In this document: one piece after another, positions 27,126 through 36,415 of the stretch
How positions within the stretch are numbered: position 1 is the stretch's first letter
Layout of the letters: each line of letters opens with the position of its first letter
Source of the DNA: Trichomonas vaginalis G3
Taxonomy: Eukaryota; Parabasalia; Trichomonadida; Trichomonadidae
Length of the DNA stretch: 64,000 bases
Assembly: GCF_026262505.1 (NCBI RefSeq)
Contig: NC_067206.1
Location: 38,143,660-38,207,659, forward strand
Reading direction: 5' to 3'
Made by a program: the position numbers and the translations under genes
The notes under the pieces: model-generated
What the model was told of the DNA's origin: nothing
Database searches by the model: none
The model's input: the letters and a program-made list of their open reading frames with translations, nothing else

Positions 27126-28259
27126 ATGGTTGCAGCAACTGCAATAATACTTGCAACAATTAAAGTTGGTACTATAAGATACAAGTTCTATATGAATAAT
27201 AACTCATTTTATTCAATTATACCTGATGTTGCCTTGGAATGTCTTCCAGTTTCCTTTAAATATGCTGGAAAGGGCCTCAAATATGTAAATTATTATGTTC
27301 AAACAGAGCATGTACTAGGAACAGCGTCCACATTATCAAGAACCTTAAATATTCTCGGAAAAGGAATCAAAACTGCAAATTATTTTCATTATACGCTTGG
27401 ATATGCAAATTTAATGCGCAACAGTCTTTTTATAACAAAAAATTTAAATGATTTTTACAAAAATCGCGCAAAAAATCCCAATAATTTCAAAGATCCATTT
27501 ATTAGAATAAATGAAACTTGTGATGAAGAATGCTATCAGAGTATATTTCAAAATGAGTCATCTTTTGATTATAATTTTACAAATTCGTCAGAAACAGATG
27601 CATTAAAACTCAATTTATATTTAGTAAACAATGCAATTTCACTTGGAACATTAAGTTTGATGAATGCAATAAATACTACAGGAAATTACTCCGAATTATC
27701 AGAACTGCTCACAGTCACTTTAAATAATATTGAAGCTTTCAAACAAATGGCTTTGTTGTTGAATCAAACAATTAATGATCAAGAAACAAATCAAACAAAT
27801 ACTGAAGAAGATGAAAGTGAAAAAAGCTGGATCGATAAAGCTAAAGATAATATAAAGGAATCTTTTGAAGCAGCAAAAGAATATGCAGATAAAGTAATGG
27901 ATAAATCTAAAGAATTTGCAGATAAAGCTAAAGAAAATATTAATGATTCTTATGAAGCAGCAAAGGAATATGCAGATAAAGCGAGAGATAAATCTAAAGA
28001 ATTTACAGATAAAGCTAAAGAAAAATCGAAAGAATTTGCAGATAAAGCTAAAGAAAATATAAAAGAATCTTATGAAGCAGCAAAAGAATATACAGATAAA
28101 GCAATGGATAAATCTAAAGAATTTGCAGACAAAGCTAAGGAAAGCATTAAAGAATCTTATGAAGCAGCAAAAAAATATGCAGATAAAGTAATGGATAAAT
28201 CTAAAGAATTTGCAGATAAAGCATTTTCTTCAGTAAAAAAAATCGCATATAAAATATAA
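27126..28259 (+). CDS. LEA-like amphipathic repeat protein with glycosylated N-terminal part
   Basis: A 377-residue protein. Residues 1-20 are hydrophobic (VAATAIILATIKVG), a likely signal or anchor. Residues 20-235 are non-repetitive with many N-X-S/T sites (NETC, NESS, NFTNSS, NTTGNYS, NQT) and two Cys. From about 238 to the end come repeats of 11-residue type, DKAKENIKESYEAAKEYADK and DKSKEFADKAKE, in a 29-residue register, closely resembling late-embryogenesis-abundant group 3 (LEA_4) or apolipoprotein-like amphipathic helices. Such repeats coat membranes or protect proteins under water stress; the role here is inferred. The Inr at 27114 fixes the start. I do not recognise a named family. 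Confidence 0.75.
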   Translation: MVAATAIILATIKVGTIRYKFYMNNNSFYSIIPDVALECLPVSFKYAGKGLKYVNYYVQTEHVLGTASTLSRTLNILGKGIKTANYFHYTLGYANLMRNSLFITKNLNDFYKNRAKNPNNFKDPFIRINETCDEECYQSIFQNESSFDYNFTNSSETDALKLNLYLVNNAISLGTLSLMNAINTTGNYSELSELLTVTLNNIEAFKQMALLLNQTINDQETNQTNTEEDESEKSWIDKAKDNIKESFEAAKEYADKVMDKSKEFADKAKENINDSYEAAKEYADKARDKSKEFTDKAKEKSKEFADKAKENIKESYEAAKEYTDKAMDKSKEFADKAKESIKESYEAAKKYADKVMDKSKEFADKAFSSVKKIAYKI

Positions 28260-28341
28260 TAGCCAGAGCGATAACGAATCATTTGAGAATATCTTACAAG
28301 AGTAGTTTGAGATGGAAATTCATCTTGCAATGATGCTTTCC

Positions 28342-28349
28342 CTTCACAT
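28342..28349 (+). repeat. 8-bp target-site duplication, left copy
   Basis: CTTCACAT directly precedes the element's TAGGGTTG end; the same eight bases follow the other end at 30271-30278. Confidence 0.9.
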
Positions 28350-29102
28350 TAGGGTTGTACAAACTGGCACGCCTGCTGGCACACCTTTTTTGGCCAGCTG
28401 GCACGATTTTTTTAAAAAACACATTAAAAAAGTCACTTTTTGCCCCATCTAATGAGATTTTTTTTTACAATTTTTTTCCCCTTATTTTTCAATTTAGATA
28501 TGATTTTATGCTCTCCAAATTGAAGTTTACCTGATGTTTCTTAGTTTTTATGATAATAAAATGTTGCAAAGTTAAGTTTGGATTCAATAAATTTAAGAAA
28601 ATTTTATTTTACAATGAAATTATAAGAAAGGATGTTTTTATCCTATGTCAAAGAGAATACATTTGTAGATCCCGACTTTTGACATGGTTGAAAATTCCAA
28701 AAAAAAATTCAAAATTTAAAAAAAAAATTAAAAAATATAAATTTCATGTTCAAAAATGATTTTTGAAATTTTTTTGGAAAAATAGAATGTCATATTTTTA
28801 TGTTTTATTGCTATTTTTTACGAAATCAATAAAATATTTGTTAATTTGGCTGAGATTATAAATAAAATCTTTCTAAATCTTGCAATTGATTGCTAAAATC
28901 TGTTTTATGTATTAATTGGCATTGAGATTCGTTATAAAAGAATGCGAATTATTTTGTATGAGTAAACGTATTTTGTAAAATTTCAAATTCTCTTCTCTCA
29001 TTACTTACCTTAGATCTCTCGGCTTTTAGCTCTCAGATTTCGCTCATAGAACTCAGGTTTTAGTTATGTACTCATAGATGTATCATTACTGCCCGCAGAT
29101 CT

Positions 29103-29515
29103 CTCATTACTACCTTACTAACCAGATCTTAACTCTCATTACTACCTTACTAACCAGATCTTAACTCTCATTACTACCTTACTAACCAGATCTTAACTCT
29201 CATTACTACCTTACTAACCAGATCTTAACTCTCATTACTACCTTACTAACCAGATCTTAACTCTCATTACTACCTTACTAACCAGATCTTAACTCTCATT
29301 ACTACCTTACTAACCAGATCTTAACTCTCATTACTACCTTACTAACCAGATCTTAACTCTCATTACTACCTTACTAACCAGATCTTAACTCTCATTACTA
29401 CCTTACTAACCAGATCTTAACTCTCATTACTACCTTACTCATCAGATCTTAACTCTCATTACTACCTTACTAACCAGATCTTAACTCTCATTACTACCTT
29501 ACTCATCAGATATCT
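29103..29515. repeat. 32-bp tandem array inside the hAT element
   Basis: About 12-13 nearly identical head-to-tail copies of a 32-bp unit (CTCATTACTACCTTACTAAC + CAGATCTTAACT), with variants carrying TCATCAGAT near the right end. Each unit has an AGATCT, hence a GATC site. There are no spacers, so it is a minisatellite and not a CRISPR. Confidence 0.95.
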
Positions 29516-29994
29516 AATTATTTACATATGATTTCTCACATCTCACTCAAGTCTCATTACTTACCCTATCTTTTTAACCTTTTCTGATAATTACTGAAAT
29601 AACTAAATCCTTTTTTTAGTTTAATTCTGATATTAAATTTTTAAAATCTCTTTAATTTTTTGAACTACGCCTTTAATTTGTAATTGCCGATTTCACAGAT
29701 TTGAACCATTTAATAAAATAACATTATTCAACTTAATCATATCAAACATGGTAGTTTGATTTTCAGATCTACATTTTAAAAACCTCTTATTATCTTGAGT
29801 TATACTTTTATTATATAATACCTGAGTTCATAACTGAAAACTCTTAATTAGAGTACAATATTCAACTTAATCATAACAAGATTTGTTGAATTTCAAATTT
29901 GATTTATATTTTCCATCACTTAAAACTCTCACAGCTTACAATATAAGCTAAAAAGTATATTTTCATAGTAATAAAATTAATTATTAAATTTTTT

Positions 29995-30098
29995 ACTTTT
30001 TCCTTTCCAAAACTAGAAAAAAAGGAAAGGAAAAGGGAAAAAGAAGAAAGAAAAGAGAAAAAGAAAAAAAAGAAGAGAAAAGAAGAAAAAATAATAAT
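29995..30098 (+). repeat. Polypurine tract
   Basis: About 80 consecutive bases (30015-30095) are almost only A and G on the plus strand, inside the hAT element just before its hairpin. Such tracts can form triplex DNA. Confidence 0.8.
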
Positions 30099-30124
30099 GA
30101 GCATATTATATAATTGTGGTCATA

Positions 30125-30185
30125 GGCCTCGTGGCGTGGAAAGGGTGGAGCCCTTCGGGCTCCACCCTTTCCACGCCACGAGGCC
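30125..30185. repeat. 61-bp perfect palindrome with C(TTCG)G tip
   Basis: GGCCTCGTGGCGTGGAAAGG... pairs perfectly over 28-29 bases with its complement around CCTTCGGG. The arm is GC-rich in an AT-rich element, and as RNA it would be capped by a very stable UUCG tetraloop. It lies about 85 bp from the right terminus. Confidence 0.95.
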
Positions 30186-30270
30186 CGATTTTTGGCCACT
30201 TTTTTGATTTTGGCCGCCTGCCAGGAGCTGGCACGCGGCCCGCAAAATTGTGCCAGTTTGTACAACCCTA

Positions 30271-30278
30271 CTTCACAT
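30271..30278 (+). repeat. 8-bp target-site duplication, right copy
   Basis: CTTCACAT directly follows the element's right end and matches 28342-28349. Confidence 0.9.
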
Positions 30279-31009
30279 GGTTCTTCTCTGATCATGATCA
30301 GGCACCCTCAAAAATTCATAAATTCTAGAAAGCCAAAGGAAGTTTTTAATGACTTTTCGAAAGTAGCACACTGGTTCTTTCTTCTTTTATCAAATGAATA
30401 CTGACTAAGTATGATGACAATTTCATTTTAAGCATCTAAAACTGTCTTTAGATTCAAGGAATCAAAAGAAAGCTCTTACGCTGGAGGAAAATGAATTAAC
30501 CATTTTTATAGGAAATTGCATATTTATTCAGTTGTATTTTCTTCTTGACTTTTGTTTATCTTATAAAATTTCTTCATTTAAACTTTTAATTGTCCAACAT
30601 TTTTCATGAAAATATATAAAAAAAATTATTGAAATAATCAGGCTTCCGGAGGTAATGCTACTCATTTAGGAGTATTTCTTCTTTTGGCCGATAACTGCAT
30701 AAGGTCAAATTTGTTAGATGAGAAATATGACTGTCATTATTTTTCCATTTTGTTTCTTCTCTCTTTTGAATAATCTTAATGTAAATATTCAATTCCACTA
30801 AACTGAAAAATGGCATTATTTATTTTATATCGAATGTTTTAATGAAATTTTAAAAATCATCAAAATTCAAATAATATTTCCTAAATATCGAGTATTCGAC
30901 TGCAAGGAGTGTTCGAAACGATCTGCTATTGTTATTAAGAATATCTAAACAGAAATACTATCTTTCTTTCTTTTTTTTTTGAATTTATTCAATTTAATTT
31001 GAGGATGTT
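30279..31009. other. AT-rich spacer, no feature seen
   Basis: No ORF with support and no repeat that I could find. Confidence 0.5.
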
Positions 31010-31285
31010 TTATTGTCGTCTGGAAAAAGTGACAAAATTATTATTGTCGTCTAAAAAGGTGACAAATTATTATTGTCGTCTGGAAAAGTGACAAAATTAT
31101 CATTGTCGTCTAAAAAATAGATTTTTCAAGCATGTTTCGGTACCTAAATAAAGGAAGAACATCAATTCCATCTATGTATATAGTATGCAAACACGCATGA
31201 TATATGGAGTAGTTCTTTATCTGGCTAAAAATCCTATTATTTGAAAATTCGCATTGTCGTCTAAAACCGCCAGACGACAATAATA
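31010..31285. repeat. Cluster of 30-bp direct repeats with an inverted copy
   Basis: TATTGTCGTCTGGAAAAAGTG-type units start at about 31011, 31042, 31071 and 31101 (periods 29-31 bp), a further ATTGTCGTCT lies at 31253, and a reverse-complement copy (CCAGACGACAATAATAA) at about 31269-31286. The outer copies face each other, so this could be a small MITE-like element of about 275 bp lying upstream of the reductase gene. Confidence 0.75.
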
Positions 31286-31495
31286 ATACCCCATTTAATT
31301 TCAAAGTGAATTATTGTCAGAAATGATTTTTGGTAAAAGAATGTATCGTTTATAATTTATGTTTTAACATCATGCAATATGCATATCAACGATATTAATT
31401 AATTGCATATTCAATCCCGATCATAGTGTGAATTCACAATTGTGAATTCACCCCTTCTGAAAAAATTTTGATAGAAAAATTTATGAAACTTAACT

Positions 31496-31501
31496 TCATT
31501 T
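31496..31501 (+). promoter_or_regulatory. Inr element (TCATTT) of the aldo/keto reductase gene
   Basis: TCATTTTTCAGAA precedes the ATG at 31509 by 8 bases and supports that start. Confidence 0.65.
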
Positions 31502-31508
31502 TTCAGAA

Positions 31509-32447
31509 ATGGAGATTCCACAACTCGGCTTCGGCACATATCTTGCTAATGATCCAGCAAAGCTCAAAGCAGCACTTCATTATGCCATTGAAGAATGCGG
31601 CGTTAGACATATTGATACTGCTTTTGCCTACTACAATCAAAATGTCATTGGCGAAACACTCAAAGAAATCTTTGCCAAAGGAAAGATAAAACGTGAAGAT
31701 ATGTTCATCACAACAAAGTTATGGTGCACACATCACAGAAAGGATCTTGTTGAGCCAGAGTTACATGAGAACTTGGCTCAATTGCAGCTTTCTTATGTTG
31801 ATCTCTTCCTCATTCATCAACCAATTGCATTCAAATCCTTACCTGCAAAGGATGGAACAATGATGCCAAAGGATGAGAAGGGAAAGATCCAGTATGAACA
31901 AATTGATATCCTTGAAACATATCATGCAATGGAAGAATGCCAGAAGAAGGGATTGACAAGGCATATTGGTGTTTCTAACTTCTCAATCGAGCAGCTCGAG
32001 AGAATCTGGTTCAATTGCGAAATTAAGCCATATGCTAACCAAGTCGAGTGCAATATTTACAGACAGTTCAAGCCACTCCTTAGCTACTGTGAGTCCCACA
32101 ACATCTACTTAATGGCTCACACAACAATTGGCCATCCACCGCTTAAAGGTCCATTTGGAACAAGCCTTCTCGAAGATCCAGTTGTCAAACAAGTTGCTAG
32201 CGAAGCAAAGAAGACAAGTGCTCAGATTTGCCTTAAGTTCTTGCAGCAGAAGTCCAAGATGTACATTCTCATCCCAATGTCAATGAATCCAAAGAATATC
32301 AAGTCAAATTATGAACTTGATTTCACCTTGACTGAACAACAGATGAAGAAGCTTGAAGAATTAGATAGATTCTACTCCTTCTATGATTATGCAGACTTCT
32401 TTGGAGTTGATATCCTTAACCTCGGTACTAACAGATGGGGTCAGTAA
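31509..32447 (+). CDS. Aldo/keto reductase family oxidoreductase
   Basis: A 312-residue cytosolic (alpha/beta)8-barrel NADPH-dependent carbonyl reductase. The catalytic tetrad is complete: D36 and Y41 in HIDTAFAYYNQ, K70 in FITTKLW, H103 in LFLIHQP. The family signatures GVSNFSIEQLERIW and the later cofactor region LIPMSMNPKNIKSN (the usual IPKS..P.RI..N) are present; the S/T-lined pocket is MSMN here, so the cofactor preference may differ. Length matches the family (about 310-320). Substrate cannot be told. The start is set by an Inr 8 bp upstream. The stop is TAAA, overlapping a trichomonad-type poly(A) signal. Confidence 0.93.
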   Translation: MEIPQLGFGTYLANDPAKLKAALHYAIEECGVRHIDTAFAYYNQNVIGETLKEIFAKGKIKREDMFITTKLWCTHHRKDLVEPELHENLAQLQLSYVDLFLIHQPIAFKSLPAKDGTMMPKDEKGKIQYEQIDILETYHAMEECQKKGLTRHIGVSNFSIEQLERIWFNCEIKPYANQVECNIYRQFKPLLSYCESHNIYLMAHTTIGHPPLKGPFGTSLLEDPVVKQVASEAKKTSAQICLKFLQQKSKMYILIPMSMNPKNIKSNYELDFTLTEQQMKKLEELDRFYSFYDYADFFGVDILNLGTNRWGQ

Positions 32448-32788
32448 ATTTAATATGAAAGAATAAAAAACTGATAACAGTTCTGCAAAAATGAATCTTT
32501 TTTTATAATTTTTATTCATTCCGTTGATGGAAAAATAAAAAATATATTTTATTTGCATAATCTGTTTAGTTCTTGCTCTATTGCCTTTAATATATTTTGT
32601 TTAAGAAAACTTAGAACCAGAGTTCTAATGAGAATACCAAAGGAAATTCAATATTAAAAAAAAATGTTAAATAACTAACAAATCGATACACAGTGAATTG
32701 TTGCATATTGGTTAACTTGATCACACTCATATCGAAACTGTGAAAGAAACAAAATGCAAAAACTATTTTTGAATTAAATTACTCATTT
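32448..32788. other. Spacer between convergent genes, nothing seen
   Basis: An AT-rich 3' region shared by the reductase gene and the isomerase gene; no ORF or repeat supported. Confidence 0.5.
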
Positions 32789-33223
32789 TTACTCGAGAGA
32801 CATAATCTTGCAGACGCGACGTTCATGACGATCGCCAAGGAAATTCGTAGTAAGGAATGTCTTGACAATATCAATGGCTGTCTCTGGGCCAATGATACGA
32901 GCGCCCATTGCGACGATGTTTGCATTGTTGTGCTGGCGGCAAAGCTCAGCAGTAAGATGTTCATGGCAAAGTGCACATCTAATTCCTTTGCATTTGTTGG
33001 CAGCGATAGAAATGCCAATGCCTGTTCCGCAAATCAAAACACCAAACTGAGCATTTCCTGATTGGATCTCATGAGCTGCTTTTTGAGCATAATCTGGATA
33101 ATCAACAGATTCTGTTGAATTTGTACCAACATCGATAACCTCATGTCCAAGAGACTTGATTGTATCGATAACTGTTTGCTTTAAAGCGAAGCCACCGTGA
33201 TCACAGCCAACAACAACTTTCAT
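32789..33223 (-). CDS. rpiB: Ribose-5-phosphate isomerase B
   Basis: A 144-residue enzyme that interconverts ribose 5-phosphate and ribulose 5-phosphate in the pentose phosphate pathway. Signatures are VVVGCDHGGFALK (residues 2-14), the catalytic Cys in LICGTGIGISIAANK (about 62-76), the substrate-binding CHEHLTAELCRQHNNANI (about 84-101) and VAMGARIIG. Length equals bacterial RpiB (about 145-150). The frame is open 18 codons further upstream, but MKVVVGCDHGG is the family N-terminus, so the start is put at 33223. Bacterial-type RpiB is common in anaerobic protists and is often taken as an old lateral acquisition. The stop is followed as TAAAA. Confidence 0.95.
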   Translation of the reverse strand: MKVVVGCDHGGFALKQTVIDTIKSLGHEVIDVGTNSTESVDYPDYAQKAAHEIQSGNAQFGVLICGTGIGISIAANKCKGIRCALCHEHLTAELCRQHNNANIVAMGARIIGPETAIDIVKTFLTTNFLGDRHERRVCKIMSLE

Positions 33224-33390
33224 TGTTTTTTTCAAAGTATTTTGTAAAGGATTTCCGATTTTTAATTTACATGGCAAAATTATTTTCTTTTAAAATTTTA
33301 ATTACATGTTAGTGTATATTATTTTTCATTGAAAATTAAAATACGTTAATTTTTGAATGCCGTTTTGTACGTTATCAAGAGACGGTTTTG

Positions 33391-33400
33391 TCACTCTTCA
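33391..33400 (+). promoter_or_regulatory. Inr element of the alpha-tubulin gene
   Basis: TCACTCTTCA lies 10 bases before the ATG at 33404. It is an excellent match to the TCAYW initiator and shows that the in-frame ATG at 33353 is upstream of transcription. Confidence 0.85.
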
Positions 33401-33403
33401 TCA

Positions 33404-34762
33404 ATGCGTGAAGTTATTTCTATCCACGTTGGACAGGCCGGTGTTCAGATTGGTAACGGCTGCTGGGAACTCTACTGCCTTGAGCACGGTATCCAGCCAG
33501 ATGGCCAACTCCCATCAGACAAGACAATCGGTGTTGAAGATGATGCTTTCAACACATTCTTCTCCGAGACAGGCGCCGGCAAGCACGTTCCACGTGCTGT
33601 TTTCGTCGATCTTGAACCAACAGTCGTCGACGAAGTCCGCACAGGCACATACCGCCAGCTTTTCCACCCAGAGCAGCTCATCTCCGGCAAGGAAGATGCC
33701 GCTAACAACTACGCGCGTGGCCACTACACAGTTGGTAAGGAAATCATCGATCTCACACTCGACCGCATCCGTAAGCTTGCTGATCAGTGCACAGGTCTTC
33801 AGGGCTTCCTTATCTTCCACTCCTTCGGTGGTGGCACAGGTGCTGGCTTCGGCTCCCTCCTTCTTGAGCGTCTTTCTGTCGACTACGGCAAGAAGTCCAA
33901 GCTCGAATTCACAGTCTACCCATCTCCACAGGTTTCCACAGCCATCGTTGAGCCATACAACTCCATTCTCGCTACACACTCCATGATCGATCACTCCGAC
34001 TGCGCTTTCATGGTCGATAACGAAGCTCTCTACGATCTCTGCCGCCGTGCCCTCGATATCGAGCGCCCAACATACACCAACCTCAACCGTCTCATCGGCC
34101 AGGTTGTTTCCTCCCTCACAGCCTCCCTCAGATTCGATGGTGCCCTCAACGTCGACTTCACAGAGTTCCAGACAAACCTTGTCCCATACGCTCGTATCCA
34201 CTTCCCAATCTGCTCCTATGCTCCAGTCATTTCTGCAGAGAAGGCCTACCACGAGCAGCTCTCTGTTGCCGAAATCACAAACTCACTCTTCGAGCCAGCC
34301 AACATGATGGTTAAGTGCGACCCACGTCACGGCAAGTACATGGCTTGCACACTCCTTTACCGTGGTGATGTCGTTCCAAAGGATGTCTCCGCTGCTGTCG
34401 CTACAATCAAGACAAAGCGCACAATCCAGTTCGTCGACTGGTGCCCAACAGGCTTCAAGATGGGTATCAACTACCAGCCACCAACAGTCGTTCCAGGTGG
34501 CGACCTCGCAAAGGTCCAGCGCGCTGTCTGCATGCTCGCTAACACAACAGCCATCGCCGAAGCTTGGTCTCGCCTCGACCACAAGTTCGACCTCATGTAC
34601 GCTAAGCGTGCTTTCGTCCACTGGTACGTCGGTGAGGGTATGGAAGAAGCTGAATTCCCAGAAGCTCGTGAAGATCTTGCCCTCCTCGAGAAGGACTACG
34701 ACGAAGTCGCTGCTGAGTCAGTCGAAGGTGGCGATGAAGAAGAAGATGGTGGCGAAATGTAA
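33404..34762 (+). CDS. Alpha-tubulin
   Basis: A 452-residue alpha-tubulin, the GTP-binding subunit that pairs with beta-tubulin in flagellar, axostylar and spindle microtubules. It shows the N-terminal [21 protein letters not shown]40 in [11 protein letters not shown] (the acetylation site), the tubulin signature [17 protein letters not shown], alpha-type [20 protein letters not shown] and an acidic tail ending EEEDGGEM instead of the usual EEY. The longer frame from 33353 is rejected because the Inr lies between that ATG and 33404. Codons end strongly in C, typical of highly expressed trichomonad genes and unlike all neighbours. The stop is TAAA. Confidence 0.98.
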   Translation: MREVISIHVGQAGVQIGNGCWELYCLEHGIQPDGQLPSDKTIGVEDDAFNTFFSETGAGKHVPRAVFVDLEPTVVDEVRTGTYRQLFHPEQLISGKEDAANNYARGHYTVGKEIIDLTLDRIRKLADQCTGLQGFLIFHSFGGGTGAGFGSLLLERLSVDYGKKSKLEFTVYPSPQVSTAIVEPYNSILATHSMIDHSDCAFMVDNEALYDLCRRALDIERPTYTNLNRLIGQVVSSLTASLRFDGALNVDFTEFQTNLVPYARIHFPICSYAPVISAEKAYHEQLSVAEITNSLFEPANMMVKCDPRHGKYMACTLLYRGDVVPKDVSAAVATIKTKRTIQFVDWCPTGFKMGINYQPPTVVPGGDLAKVQRAVCMLANTTAIAEAWSRLDHKFDLMYAKRAFVHWYVGEGMEEAEFPEAREDLALLEKDYDEVAAESVEGGDEEEDGGEM

Positions 34763-35049
34763 ATTCGCTAATTCCTAAAACATTATTATTAATAATATAT
34801 ATATTTTCTCATGATCTTTGGTTTCGATTCATAATCTTAAAATTATTCAGATCCATTTTTATTCATAATTGATGAACGATACTAATTTTGTTAAGCATAT
34901 TAATGATGCAATGGCCTGATTATCATTCCCTTAAAATGATGAAATTCAATCTTGAGAGTGGAGAAGAAGGTAAAGAGAAAAAAGTAAAAGAAATGTGAAA
35001 ATTTGGTTCTGATCTAGCCTCCTTTCATAGTAAAACTCATGCAAATAAA

Positions 35050-36067
35050 ATGATCATATATTCTCTATCTTGCCTGCAAATTGTATCACAATAGGGTTGT
35101 ATATGACTTAGCTTATAATGGTATCAACAATTCTTATTTTGCCCCTTATGAGATAAATTTAACTGCCGGAAAATGGAAAATTGAGTGCTGGGGTGCTAGT
35201 GGTAATAGTCGAACAGATGTTAATTTCGGCCGTGGCAGCTATACTAGTGGCATTTTAACACTCGAAAGAAATTTAACTCTATATGTTCATGTTGGAGCAA
35301 AAGGTGGGAAACCACAGCCTCAAGCCGTTTACGGCGGTGGTGGTCCAGGGCAAATAGGAGGAGGCGGTGCCTCCGATGTGAGATTAAATCCTGGGCCATA
35401 TTTTGATTTGGATGGATTGAAAAGCCGAATTATGGTGGCCGCTGGTGGTGGGGGATTTGATTATGATGGTAGTGGTACTCTGGCTGGTTCTGGTGGCGGT
35501 CTGAAAGGATTTGATGGCGATGGAAAAGGAGGAAACCAAACCTCCGGAGGTGATGGTTATTATAAAGGAATTTTTGGAATAGGCGGTGGAAATGGAGAGA
35601 GAGTGTACACTGACACCACACCTGATGGAAATGCAGGGGGTGGTGGGGGCTATTTTGGAGGAGGATCTGCAGTCCTTATTTGGATTGGCTCAGCAGGCGG
35701 CGGAAGTTCATACATAAGCGGTTATCCAGGATGTATTTCTGTTGATAAAGATTATTCGGAGAATAATCCTAAATTTTCAACTGCAGAAGATCCTTCGATC
35801 CATTATTCGGGAATAAAATTTGAGAATCCTGTGATCATTGATGGAAAAAGTCCTATGCCCATCCCTAATCTTAACAAATCAATTCCAGAGTTTGGTCATC
35901 TAGGAAATGGCCACGTAATCATTTCCACAGCTGAAAAATTTGGCTATCCATATTTCTCTCGAATTAATGCTATACCATACAAAGTTGTTTGTTCAATTCC
36001 ATTGAAAGTTGGGCGCAGCTTTGATGATATATTCATATTATCTATTATGTACTTGTCTCTCGTATAA
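35050..36067 (+). pseudogene. Glycine-rich surface protein gene with a shifted 5' end
   Basis: The main frame (35081-36067, about 328 residues) has no ATG near its start. An ATG at 35050 opens a signal-peptide-like start (MIIYSLSCLQIVSQ) in the neighbouring frame, so one indel would separate it from the body; either a sequencing indel or a real frameshift. The body begins YNGINNSYFAPYEINLTAGK and WKIECWGASG, followed by gly-rich blocks (GGGGPGQIGGGGASD, GNAGGGGGYFGGGS), the pattern of the Gly_rich domain also found next to ALK/LTK kinases and abundant in T. vaginalis. A hydrophobic end (DDIFILSIMYLSLV) may be a membrane tail. Confidence 0.65.
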
Positions 36068-36415
36068 AAATCACTTAAATAATATTATTGTTCATGTCTT
36101 CAACACTCTCCCTGTATACATTGTATGAAAAAATAATCATCATCAAGTGATTACCAATAGAAGTAATTCCAATTGGTTATAAATGTCAATCTCAATACTG
36201 TAATTTAATTACATTAATGTTATTTCATGAAGTATTTAGACCATAGATGCAACAACATGCTTATTTTTTCATTTTTTGTTCTTATACACTTCTCATATCG
36301 ATTATCCATGGATAAAAACGTTTTTTTTATATATAAAATAGTCGTTTATTTATGAAGGAAAAAAGGTTATTTTATATCAATGAATTTTTATTCGGGTTTT
36401 AATATAGAATGAACA
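36068..36415. other. Spacer, nothing seen
   Basis: AT-rich spacer between two glycine-rich protein genes; no motif or ORF supported. Confidence 0.5.

Larger units (their letters stand above)
28350..30270. mobile_element. Non-autonomous hAT-type transposon, 1921 bp
   Basis: The ends are terminal inverted repeats of 21 bp beginning TAGGGTTGTACAAACTGGCA and are flanked by a perfect 8-bp duplication CTTCACAT. An (C/T)AGGGTTG terminus with an 8-bp duplication is the hAT superfamily signature. Extra TGGCAC copies near both ends resemble subterminal transposase sites. There is no transposase ORF; inside are a 32-bp tandem array, a polypurine tract and a 61-bp perfect hairpin. The intact duplication and matching ends suggest recent insertion by a transposase made elsewhere. 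Confidence 0.92.

Noticed and set aside
29103-29515. CRISPR-like regular array
   Set aside because: Units are head-to-tail without unique spacers, in a eukaryotic transposon; it is a minisatellite.
29916-30404. ORFs around the polypurine tract and hairpin
   Set aside because: They follow from low-complexity sequence and the palindrome inside the hAT element and resemble no protein.
33515-34621. Long ORFs in other frames of the alpha-tubulin gene
   Set aside because: They are shadows caused by the strong third-position C bias of the tubulin gene.
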